This document shows positions 22,091 to 43,237 of a stretch of DNA of 64,000 bases, one piece after another; positions within the stretch are counted from its first letter, which is position 1; every line of letters begins with the position of its first letter. The notes below the pieces were generated by a model, which saw only the letters and a program-made list of their open reading frames with translations, was not told the origin of the DNA and made no database searches. The translations under genes and the position numbers were made by a program. The stretch is from positions 10,104,515-10,168,514 of the forward strand of contig CM046297.1 of assembly GCA_025267735.1 (NCBI GenBank). The letters run 5' to 3'. Origin of the DNA: Mactra quadrangularis (taxonomy: Eukaryota > Mollusca > Bivalvia > Venerida > Mactridae).

Positions 22091-23555
22091 ATTGGTTAAA
22101 TTATTATTATGGTTGTTGCTTTTTATTTCAACCAAGGTAAAATTAATTTCCTGATTGCCATGATCATTCTTACTAGATTCCACATTCTCATTGGTAAACT
22201 CGTCACAGCACGGTGATCATATAGCAAGAAAAACACAGAGGAGTTCCGGACAGTGTTGCTACTTTCTTTCAAGTAAGGGAAGTAACTGTGATGAGTGAAG
22301 TTGGTCCCTTTGGCTGCAACATTCAAGATCGAAAACTCCCAGGGGTGATTTTAATAAAAATAAGGAATACACGCAATTTTAATATTATAGTCTTGATGTG
22401 ACCCTGATGGGGAAGTCAGTATAGTATGCCTAGGCCTATAGTGCGTACAAAATAACAAAACGTGTTTGGGTAAATGTTAAAAATAAGACAATCCATTTCA
22501 GGGGTAGGCAGTATTGAAAAAAATGTGTAATTCATTTTAACAAAATTAGCATGGCGGATAAGCAACCGCCACTTGGTAAATCATGCTTGAAATGGTAGAA
22601 CGCTTTTCCATTACATTAACAACTAAGACACTCGTAAAATATATCACAATTGTTTATGTTACTGTCATCCTGAACATCCCTCGTCGTGGATAAGTTCATT
22701 GTTTAGTTATTATAAACAGTGTTTTCGTTCGAACAATAACTTTGAGTATCTACTGGACATGTTTTCTTGTTGAAATAAATCACGATTACATAATGATACA
22801 CAACAATTACAAGTAGATAACAACAATATTTCAAAGATGTGTTGAATGTAAACTGTTACTGTACGAGTTAAAATTTGATGTTTGTGTTTGTAAAGTGAAT
22901 TTGTTTTGCATCCTGTTGTTCTAATTACTTTACAATTTGGTAAACATTTGAAGGTCAAGGACGACAATTCAAAATCTCACCGAGTCATTCGGAAAACCGC
23001 TCGGGTGATTCCGTAAACTGACGATCAGTATGTTTCGCAGTAATATCCGAGATAGTTTCCGAATGTCGCCGAGTCTGTTATTCGGAATTACTCGGACATT
23101 TTCTTTGAATAGCCTCGGACATATTCATATGCCATATTAGAACTTTTTTAGCATCACTCGACCCAATAAAATGATTTATCTTGTGTTAAATTAAACAAAG
23201 CCACAATCGTCTAGACGACGATAAATGTCTCATTTCTAGTCTATAAATTTGAAATACTCAATGCAATGATATCGCAAAACAATATATAGTCACATATTAA
23301 CATAAACAAGTATTAGCAAAGCCTTGACGACAAGATCTACTAGTATATACTTTGCATAAACTGTTGCATGTATTGTCTTTGCTTGGCCTCTCGTAAAAAG
23401 CAAACTGATCCAATATTCTTGGAGGACCCACCTCATCCTTCCGAGATTATTCATCCAATGAATGGTAGAGGTGTTCCAAATACAATTTTACAGTGATTTC
23501 AAAAAAAAATTAAATGAAATTTTGAAAAAATCTGAGCACACACTATGCAAGTAAA

Positions 23556-23613
23556 TTCACCTCTCGTACCTAGAGTCTAATAGGATTTTCAATAACCTTG
23601 GGGTACGAGAATG
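23556..23613. repeat. 75-bp micro-palindrome, decayed copy 3
   Basis: CTCTCGTACCTAGAGTCTAA on the left and AATAACCTTGGGGTACGAGA on the right. The centre is degraded. Confidence 0.6.
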
Positions 23614-23920
23614 ATGTTGACAAACTAATTAATGCTGATTTTTGAAATTTTCTTCGATAACTCATCATTTCATTTTATAATGGATGTATTTAGTTCGGAT
23701 TATCCTAGAACAAGACTTTTAGAAAACCTTGTATGTCTTACTAGGCCTTCATGCTATTATACTTACATAAGTGAAATTATTTAACATTAATTAACAAAAT
23801 ATGACATGACCATAATGATAAGAAAGTTTAATTAAGTTCATAAATTTTATCTCTAAATTAAATATTCACATGTTTAAGTTTAATTTCCATTATAAGTGAG
23901 GAGAACAAATTAGAAACACC

Positions 23921-34440
<10,520 letters not shown>

Positions 34441-34670
34441 AGTGTAATTTGACAGTATTTTCTTGAATTTTATATGATAATAATAAAATAAACCATGCAT
34501 TATATTAGTAATCAGTTTGTAATTTAAATCCCGACCTTCCAGTATATGGTCAGTGTCCGACTGTTACTTGAGACTTTATGTGTTCATAGAGCGACTGCAC
34601 TAAGTTTCAGGTTCGCAACAATTTCGAAGTGGTAGCGGGCGGGATGTTTCGTATATTTTTCAAAATATCC

Positions 34671-34749
34671 AATCTTGTACCCAGAGATTATCAAGATTCT
34701 CGATCTGACGTTATCTCGAGAATCCTGTTATCCTCTTGGTACGATGATG
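34671..34749. repeat. 75-bp micro-palindrome, copy 4
   Basis: ATCTTGTACCCAGAGATTAT, centre GATCTGACGTTATCTCGAG, right arm CCTCTTGGTACGATGATG. Lies between the amylase poly(A) site and the 44-bp satellite. Confidence 0.75.
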
Positions 34750-34808
34750 TAAATATTCTGCCAGCTAAGGCCGTTCAAAAAAAGAGCATTGATACTCCGA
34801 CATAAAAT

Positions 34809-35819
34809 ATGAATCTACGTAGCAAGTCTATACAGCCAGAGTGGCTTATCATATGAATCTACGTAGCAAGTCTATACAGCCAGAGTGACTTATCATATGA
34901 ATCTACGTAGCAAGTCTATACAGCCAGAGTGACTTATCATATGAATCTACGTAGCAAGTCTATACAGCCAGAGTGGCTTATCATATGAATCTACCTAGCA
35001 AGTCTATACAGCCAGAGTGACTTATCATATGAATCTACGTAGCAAGTCTATACAGCCAGAGTGACTTATCATATGAATCTACGTAGCAAGTCTATACAGC
35101 CAGAGTGACTTATCATATGAATCTACGTAGCAAGTCTATACAGCCAGAGTGGCTTATCATATGAATCTACCTAGCAAGTCTATACAGCCAGAGTGACTTA
35201 TCATATGAATCTACGTAGCAAGTCTATACAGCCAGAGTGGCCTATCATATGAATCTACGTAGTAAGTCTATACAGCCAGAGTGACATATCATATGAATCT
35301 GCGTAGCAAGTCTATACAGCCAGAGTGGCCTATCATATGAATCTACGTAGCAAGTCTATACAGCCATAGTGACTTATCATATGAATCTACGTAGCAAGTC
35401 TATACAGCCAGAGTGGCTTATCATATGAATATACGTAGCAAGTCTATACAGCCAGTGTGGCTTATCATATGAATCTACGTAGCAAGTCTATACAGCCATA
35501 GTGACTTATCATATGAATCTACGTAGCAAGTCTATACAGCCAGAGTGGCTTATCATATGAATATACGTAGCAAGTCTATACAGCCATAGTGACTTATCAT
35601 ATGAATCTACGTAGCAAGTCTATACAGCCAGAGTGGCTTATCATATGAATCTACGTAGCAAGTCTATACAGCCAGAGTGACTTATCATATGAATCTACGT
35701 AGCAAGTCTATACAGCCAGAGTGGCTTATCACATGAATCTACGTAGCAAGTCTATACAGCCAAAATGACTTATCATATGAATCTACGTAGCAAGTCTATA
35801 CAGCCAGAGTGGCTTATCA
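34809..35819 (+). repeat. 44-bp satellite array, 23 units
   Basis: The unit is ATGAATCTACGTAGCAAGTC, TATACAGCCAGAGTGACTTA, TCAT. The array is exactly in register across 1,011 bp. Variants (GTGGCT against GTGACT, CTACCTAG, ATATACG, CCATAGTG) recur at spacings of three or four units, showing larger-scale duplication. No coding frame and no unique spacers. Confidence 0.97.
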
Positions 35820-36908
35820 GCTAACGTACACGTTACACATAGCAGCAGGTTACTACATACTGACTGGTATACACACTATACATACATGCACATACATTGT
35901 AGATGTTGGATCTTAGATGAATTTGTGAATGGATTTATAACTACATACATAAATACATTTAATACATGTATTTATGTTTGATGAATATTAAATTGGCATT
36001 CGATTTATGCCAGGTAGTTATTGATGTTAAACATTTACATGATTTACATAGTGTGCCTAGTTGTTTGTTCTCGTTGTTGCTGGTTCTATATTTAGATCTA
36101 CGTAAACACCATCCGGCATACATTGGATATAACATATAGGTATGTTGGTTTGTTTATTTTTTGACATCTTATTATGAAAAATATTCTTTTATTGTCTTAC
36201 GGCTTCTTAAAGTTAAATAATTATATAAACAGGTCAAAGATACGGATTCCTAGTTATCTTTGTTTCTGAAACAGGTTGATTCATTGCAGTTCAACTTAAA
36301 ACAGCGTGTTTGTTTCTTACTTCAGTACACGTATTATGAGTGATAATATTAAGCGTGTTTTGATTTTCGTGGGTAAAATAAGTTCGTAATTAATTATAAA
36401 AAATACAATTTTTGTAGTTGTTCATTTACCGACGGTCTAAAGGCCGGGATTAATTGGAATAATACAAGTTTGATGACCATGGTAGCAGCGTTTATTAATT
36501 AACGATTCGCGAATTAATGAGAGTCAGAAGACTTCCACTGTTAGTCATGCACGGAGTATACTTAATTGTCTTGCTGACTAACTACAAAAGATCAGCTTAT
36601 CAACCTTAATATTAGGTATTATATACATATAAATGTATACATTAGATCACGACTATTGATAATATCGCGCATATGTAGTCAGTGATATAATGTTATGTCA
36701 CAACAACAAAGCGAAGTCATTTTTGTATGAAATGTCATTTTCCTTCGAACGGCACCGTCGGAAACCCACGGTACTCATACATTTTTAATATTATCGCTGA
36801 CGTAATACCCTGGGTTACCGAGGATGTCGAACGGCTGCTGTTAATGAATTTATTTTGTTGACATTACATACACAAGTGTTGCTGTGAAGTAATTTCATGC
36901 AATAGTAT
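35820..36908. other. Intergenic DNA, no gene seen
   Basis: AT-rich sequence between the satellite and the MITE at 36909. I see no open frame with codon structure, RNA gene or clear repeat. A weak inverted repeat near 36745-36835 (ACGGCACCGTCGG...GTTACCGAGG) may be a decayed small transposon. Confidence 0.5.
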
Positions 36909-37288
36909 AAACACTGTCTTATTTGAATATGGAATGTATCATTTAATATGGAATTCACTATTTATAAACATGAGACTACATGTAGCCCCTTTAACCTTTA
37001 TAAACATGAGCATTCATGTAGCCCCGTTAACCTTCATAATTATGAGACTTCATGTAACCCTTTTACAAATATGAGACTAAATGTATCACTTGTGTTGGGA
37101 CATCTTCACTAAGGATTAAACACTAAATCCAGTCCAAATTTAGTTCATGCGCCGCATGGACAAAATTTGAAAACTACAATACGAATAGGCTACAAACAGT
37201 CTATTTTGTTGAACAAAATGAACTGTACAGTGAGTATAGTGAATTCCATATTAAATGATACATTCCATATTCAAATAAGACAGTGTTT
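36909..37288. mobile_element. MITE (AAACACTGTCTTAT ends), 380 bp
   Basis: Inverted ends of about 53 bp run from AAACACTGTCTTATTTGAAT through CATTTAATATGGAATTC, mirrored at the right. ATAGTAT lies directly outside both ends and is probably the target duplication. The left interior has several 30-35-bp repeats of the type TTTATAAACATGAGACT. Same family as 10222-12918. Confidence 0.88.
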
Positions 37289-37514
37289 ATAGTATAATTT
37301 GTGATTAATCCCTGTAATATAATATATGCCGATGGCGATGTATGATGCTTAAAAATGAGCAAGTCTACTCATATAAACAAATCGAGGGTTGTCCGCAAAA
37401 CTGTAGTAACTCGGTCTTTAATGCAATGCACTTACTACAATCTTGTGGGCAACCCTCGAAATGCTTGAATTCTATTTATAGATACTACTAAGAGCCTTGC
37501 TGTGGAGAAACAAA

Positions 37515-40500
37515 ATGATTATGTTCCAAGATGATATATGGACTCGTAGAAATACGAAAACTGGTAAGTACAGAAATTCTGCTTATCGTTAATCATCGTG
37601 TGTTTCTGTATATAGATATTGTTGTTATCGTTAAAGATCGAGTTTTTCCGTAATATAGATATGTTGTTGTCGTTAAAGTTCGTGTATTTCCGTAATATAG
37701 ATATTGTTGTTATCGTTAAAGATCGAATGTTTCCGTAATATAGATGTTGTTGTTATCGTTAAAGATCGAGTGTTTCCGTAATATAGATATTGTTGTTAAC
37801 GTTAAAGATCGAGTGTTTCCGTAATATAGATATTGTTGTTATCGTTAAAGATCGTGTATTTCGTGATATTAGGTAAAATTACAGCATTATAATATAACTG
37901 AGAATATCCGATTGAGTATTATTGCTTTGTGACCGCTCGTTGTGTGTACTGTATGATGCATCCATGTGATAAGCATGACGTTGACTGTAACTTAAGCTAA
38001 TGTAGTTAGGGTATTACATAATATGGAATATCGTGTCCCGAAGGGGGGGGGCACGGGTTCGATTCCCACCCGGGGAGGTTATACCTTTCTACAAAAATTT
38101 GACAATAATGTCACTTTCCCTTCTTTGATTAGATTATATGGTGAAGTTTCCAGCCTTGTGGAAGGGTATGTGAATACTGGTTATAGACAAGGGTCCAGGA
38201 AATCTAGGTTATATGCGCTGGACGCCGTAAAATGACATAAATTGTGTTGACACGGCGTTAAACCCAGAAAAAAGGGCATTACATTTAAACCCTTTTAATG
38301 CTGTTACATGGGCGTAAATGACATGATTTTTTCACCTTCACTCTTTAGTGTTATTTAACTACGGTTTTAATTTATAACTGGCAGAAATGTAACTTTACAA
38401 AAAATTTATCTGGGCGATTATCTGTTTGTAAAAAAATCATTTGATCCTCGGTCCCGATAAGTATGTCAACGCTTGAGTATAGCTTAAGGACCTTAAGGGG
38501 GCAGAAATAGCAATTTGTGCATTTTCAACCATTTGCAAGAAATGTTTCCATAATGAATCATGAATTAAGTTTCGCAATGTTTGCAAAGTGATGGCTGCAG
38601 TCTATCTAAACAGTTTATCTAAGTTTATATCTTGTTTATTTCAGTTGCTAAGGAATCACCATGGATATTACGGAAGCTTCGACGTAAAATTTTGATAACC
38701 TTTGTCATAATTATATTGATGTATGTTATGGTGTATCACCTGCTACCGGAAGTGACCAGAAATGTATCATCACAAGCACGCGCTCCTCATAGAACAGCAT
38801 CTTTGAATAACTCGTCTGCTACCAGTTTCCTGAAAATGCCAATTTGTAAAATCCCGCAGATAGATCCGTATGATCCGTCTATTAAACGTTTTGTTAAAAA
38901 GACTAGGTCACTGGAGTGCCCAAAAAACATGTCCCTGACGTTTCAAGATGGCTACCATGTGAAGATAAACTGGACCGTGGCTAAATTGCCTCCATTTAAC
39001 GGCCATGTTTCTCACTGTACTTACACGCAATTATATCGTCCACGTTATAAAATTACTAACAATAATTATCTAAGATATTTGACCGAAAGTGCTCCATTTA
39101 ATGACTCTGTTAAAATTGATCATGAATTTGTTAGAGTTAATTGCTATGATACTGAAGATAAAAGCATCTATGTGAATTTTTACGGATTTATTCAACATAT
39201 AAACAAATCAATAGACGCTTTATATGATAAACAATTTAAGCGCCATATTGCACGTGACAAGGTTAAAGAACGCTTGAATGTCATAATGGTAGGAATGGAC
39301 TCTGTGTCAAGGTTGAGTTACATTCGCCAAATGGTCAAAACTCGCGCTTTTCTGGAGAACGAACTTGAATCTATAGACATGATGAGTTACAATAAAGTTG
39401 CGGACAATACATTTATAAATATTGTACCAATGACCTTGGGAAAGTTTGTACATGAAATGCCATGGCGTAATTTGTCAAAGCAGTCATTTGATGGATATGA
39501 TTTCATCTGGAAACAGTTTTCTGATAATGGTTACAGGACATTCTATGCAGAGGACGCGCCTGATATCGCCATATTTGATTTCTTAAAGGCTGGGTTTAAA
39601 ACCCCGCCTACGGATCATTTTAACCGTCCCATGAGCGTTGCTATGGAAATGAAAGAACAGGATTGGTCCAACGACCACCATTGTTTTCTTGACAGACTAG
39701 AAACTGATATTGTATTGAAGTATTTGAGTGATTTTATAGATGTTTACCAAAATGATCCATTCTTTGCGTTCACGTTTATCACGAGATTATCGCACGATGA
39801 CGTCAATAGTGCTGGTAGAGCAGACGACTCTTATTTCAAGTTTTTCACAAATTTACATGAAAGGAATCTACTTAAAAACAGTGTTATATTTTTCTTTAGT
39901 GATCATGGAATGCGATTTGGTAATATTCGTGAAACAAAAATTGGTAAATTGGAAGAAAGACTACCTTTTATGAATGTTGTTATTCCAAAATGGCTGGGAC
40001 AGAAGTACCCAGAGATCAGAAACATGTTGAAAAAGAATCAAAACAGATTATCAACGCCATTTGATGTATATGAAACACTAAAAGACATTCTATACTTTGA
40101 TGGGTCTATAAAAGCACCTGTTGAAAAGTCACGTGGTATAAGCTGGTTTAGGGAGATTCCACCCAGACGATCATGTGAGCAAGCCGGTATACTTCCACAT
40201 TGGTGTGCATGTTTGTTTCATAAAACATTGTCAACAAGTGACGCAGTTGTTGTTAAGTCTAGTGCTACACTATTAAGTGAAATAAAGTACCAACTACGTA
40301 ACTATGGCAACATATGTGAAGATTTATCCTTGTACAAGATAAGAGAGGCCGTAGAGTTAATGGACACAGATGATAATGATGATGAATGGATCTCATACCG
40401 AAAGTTAAAAACTTATCGTGATTTTCAGGTTGTCATAGAAACAGTGCCAGGAAATGCTGCTTTTGAAAGTACAATTCGTATGGATAAAGATAGTGGTGTT

Positions 40501-40605
40501 TATACAGTGGTTGGGGATATAAGTAGGATTACTATATATGGTGCGCAAGCAGATTGTATTAATGTGTTTGTACTTAAGAAATATTGTCAATGTAAGCATT
40601 TCTAA
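37515..40605 (+). CDS. DUF229 / sulfatase-fold type II membrane protein
   Basis: Two coding exons, 37515-37563 and 38645-40605, join at phase 1 to 669 aa. An ATG-like frame start at 38632 lies in the intron and is rejected. Residues 1-31 are a short basic cytoplasmic tail, about 32-50 a signal-anchor (LITFVIIILMYVMVYHLL), and the rest lumenal or extracellular with several NxS/T sites. DUF229 features of the alkaline-phosphatase/sulfatase fold are present: NVIMVGMDSVSRLSY (D235, S236), YRTFYAEDAPD, TFITRLSHDDVN (H400) and FFFSDHGMRFG (D436, H437). These are the expected metal-site and nucleophile positions, but the substrate is unknown. The C-terminal part contains conserved-looking CEQAGILPHWCAC. 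AATAAA at 40929 may end the transcript. Intron 1 holds a 43-bp repeat and a SINE. Family confident; function not. Confidence 0.88.
37580..37862 (+). repeat. 43-bp tandem repeat, about six units
   Basis: The unit is CCGTAATATAGATATTGTTG, TTATCGTTAAAGATCGAGTG, TTT. It starts within 20 bp of the exon-1 donor of the DUF229 gene and fills the 5' end of its intron. Confidence 0.93.
38010..38275 (+). mobile_element. SINE with GACACGGCGTTAAACCC tail, in DUF229 intron
   Basis: B box GGGTTCGATTCCCACC after an eight-G run, body AATTTGACAATAATGTCACT and GGTCCAGGAAATCTAGG, tail GTTGACACGGCGTTAAACCC plus A-run. The head is damaged. Matches 49556-49770. Confidence 0.8.
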
Positions 40606-41040
40606 ATTCACTGAAGCCGTCAAATTATGAACATCAACTGACCCCAGTTTCATAAACAAACCTCAATAACAGACTCAATTGTTTTTCGTCTCTTAATAGC
40701 ATTGCATTTTCAGCTAGAATGACTGTTATTATAGTGGATCATTATAATGAAAATACATTAAATGTTTCAACATAAAATATCGTTGGTTTTAGAGCCACAA
40801 ACTCAGATTTCATTTGAGACTGAACTCAACAGTTCATTAACAAATTCAAGTCAATACAATTGAATTAAGCCTTATTTAAACATGCTTCTCAGCTTCATAT
40901 TGTAGAAAATCACTTAGTTGTAACATTAAATAAATAAGAAAATTTTATTATTAAAGAAAGTAATAAAACTTGAGTGTGAGTACAAAGTTGGGGTTTTTCC
41001 CGTGAAACTGGGGCCTGTCCTTTGAAAAAGTAGCCTTATT

Positions 41041-41245
41041 AGGGGGGGGGGGGGGGGTCTTAATAGCAATCTCAGATTGGGTTTTAATCAGAATCTGATT
41101 ACGAAATAAAAATGCTATTAATAGTGTTTCGTCTAGATAAAAGCTACACATTGATTGGTCGACATAAAGGTCATTGCGACGTGAACCCTCCATTGAGATC
41201 TTAGAGATCCTGTACGACAACGCTCTAAAGGATATCTGTTTACGG
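41041..41245 (-). repeat. Dispersed repeat of about 400 bp, 5' part, with G homopolymer
   Basis: Downstream of a long run of G, the minus strand reads as the 5' half of the 49086-49495 repeat (CAGATATCC...GCTCTA near 41221 through TCTAGACGAAACACTATTAA). The G run may mark a damaged insertion edge. Confidence 0.65.
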
Positions 41246-41362
41246 AGATTGTCTTAATAGCGGATAAGTTGGTCTATTAATATTTGTTGAACGTATAATG
41301 CTTCATTTGCTCTTAACTCCACATGATTCAATTGAGAAAGGTACTGCTATAATCTAGTCGAA

Positions 41363-41526
41363 TGTCAGTGGCGTATTCACGTATTCATTACCCCCACTGA
41401 TTTAGATACTCGGTATTTGTTCGATTATCCCTGTACATAAATATGGAAATCTATTTTATCGATAGTGTGTACAAAGCACTGTATTGAATATTTAAATCAC
41501 CGGGGTTAATGTATGCACCACTGACA
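41363..41526. mobile_element. Small MITE, TGTCAGTGGCGTATTCAC ends
   Basis: TGTCAGTGGCGTATTCACGT is mirrored by a decayed right end with CACCACTGACA. ATTTAAATCACCGGGGTTAA near the right end also occurs, with its CACTGACAG end, at about 24565-24605 in amylase intron 1. Confidence 0.65.
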
Positions 41527-41529
41527 GTT

Positions 41530-43230
41530 GAATAACATTAAACAATAATGTTGTAGGTGTCATGTGTTTTTCCTCGATCACTTCAAGTGAGGGTAGATCC
41601 AAAATGGCGGCTAAATATATCTGAGGATTTTCCAAATGTGAATAGCCGAAGACTCATAATGATACATGTGTTAAATTGTTTAGTATGAAGGTTGTTTGTA
41701 TACATGCAACTTCATAATGAGTTATCTCTCTTACATGTAGATATGAGTGTCTATTATTTATGAGTTTGTGCCAAATCAGTTTTACTCAAATGTAAGCTGT
41801 GTAATTATTTTTTATTATCTTAATTGTAATTAGCTTTGTGAAGCATTTTTTGCTCCAAGATACGTCTTTGTCGACTGTTGACCAGAGCATGATAAATAAA
41901 AACAAACATTTAGAATAATTAACATTACATACGTTTAATATATAAATATATAACATATTTGTTTCAATATGGTTGTACATTTATGATAATAAATAATTTA
42001 TGAAAAAGGAGAAATATTTGTCCATTTACCATCGAGTTTTCCTCATCCTTTGTAAAATATTCGGTATTAAACTGTTTATTTTACTATTCGTATCGCAAAG
42101 CCCTAACACCGGTTACTCGACGCGTTGCGATTAATTACTTCGGAAAGGGGAAGTAACTACTGCAGATAATGTGGTTGCGGTGATATCACAGTAACGTCAA
42201 GTCAATTTCGAAAAAGCTTCAGACACGTCGTGGCGTTTTCAGGATAAACTTTTAGTACAAGTTTTCCTGGTGACTGTTTGTGTCTCAAATATGTGGTTGT
42301 CAGGTCGCCGAGACGTCGTCCACAACATCTTTTATAAAAGCATGTACGATAAATTGACTTTCGATTAATTTTCTCTTTAGATTCTTGTGAAACGGCAAAC
42401 GTTGTTCCTTGCCAGAGTTATTCCAAGTTATAAAATAATGCATCCGGACAAGTATGACAAGGTTTATGACATCTATGTGATAAAAATAATGCATAAAATA
42501 AAACAATATTGAATAATTGACGCGTTTTATGAATAAGACAAAATGTATTGATAAAAAGAAGTGAGATTTAACCATCTTTGTAAATAATCAAAGCGCTGAA
42601 GGCATCGAATTATGTTAGGTTTGAGTAAAACCATTGACGCATTGATATACATGATCCGTAGTAAAACTTATTACTAAGTTACTTATATTTGTCTTATTAG
42701 AAGAAAAAGTACATCTTTGTGCTGTCAAGTAAATAATTTTATGGATCTATTTCTTCACGCGTTGTGATTTAACAAGTTTCAAAGTAATTAGGTGATATCT
42801 ATCGTTCGGAATTACTCGGTGATTGTAATTACAGATATACGTCGATGATCCACGAAGTGTTCCAAATGGATATTTACAAGCAGTTTGGTGTTGTATATTT
42901 TCGCGCGTTTATTACTTTTCGTGTACATGTTTTATCAATACACAAGAAAATGCGAACTGATGGAACGCGAATGTTTTTATATTGACTCTTTATTTACATG
43001 TAATTTTGGATTCAAGCGTAAGTCTATTTACCGTTTGTGGACTATGAAATAAAAATATATATATAATAACAGCAAGCAGTCGACAATATTAAAACATAAA
43101 TATGTCAACATCACATACAGAGATTCATTTTAACATGTTAACAAACACAGAAATCATTTTGTTGATTAAAATGTTATTTTTCTTTCAAATGTAAATTAAC
43201 ATTTCTTTGTAAGTGTACATTTCACAACGT
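41530..43230. other. Intergenic DNA, no gene seen
   Basis: AT-rich sequence between the DUF229 gene and the ShKT gene. I see no coding exons, RNA genes or repeats I could place with confidence. TTTATT at 42989-42994 (AATAAA on the minus strand) is a candidate poly(A) signal for the ShKT gene. Confidence 0.45.
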
Positions 43231-43237
43231 GAAGAAA

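Larger units (their letters stand above)
16113..22925. repeat. Segmental duplication, unit B
   Basis: The second direct copy of the 5.5-16.0 kb block, including peptide gene, intron SINE, micro-palindrome, 3' UTR exon and the GGGGTAGGCAGTATTG region. It lacks the transposons at 6401, 7680, 8093, 8460 and 10222. It instead carries a LINE fragment at about 17350-17880 and a roughly 65-bp intron segment near 19880-19945 missing in A. Confidence 0.85.

Noticed and set aside
23891..23898. TATAAGTG as amylase TATA box
   Set aside because: It lies only about 30 nt before the ATG, which would leave no 5' UTR; an upstream AT-rich site is equally possible, so not annotated.
34809..35819. Possible CRISPR-like array
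   Set aside because: There are no unique spacers; it is a head-to-tail satellite in a eukaryotic genome.
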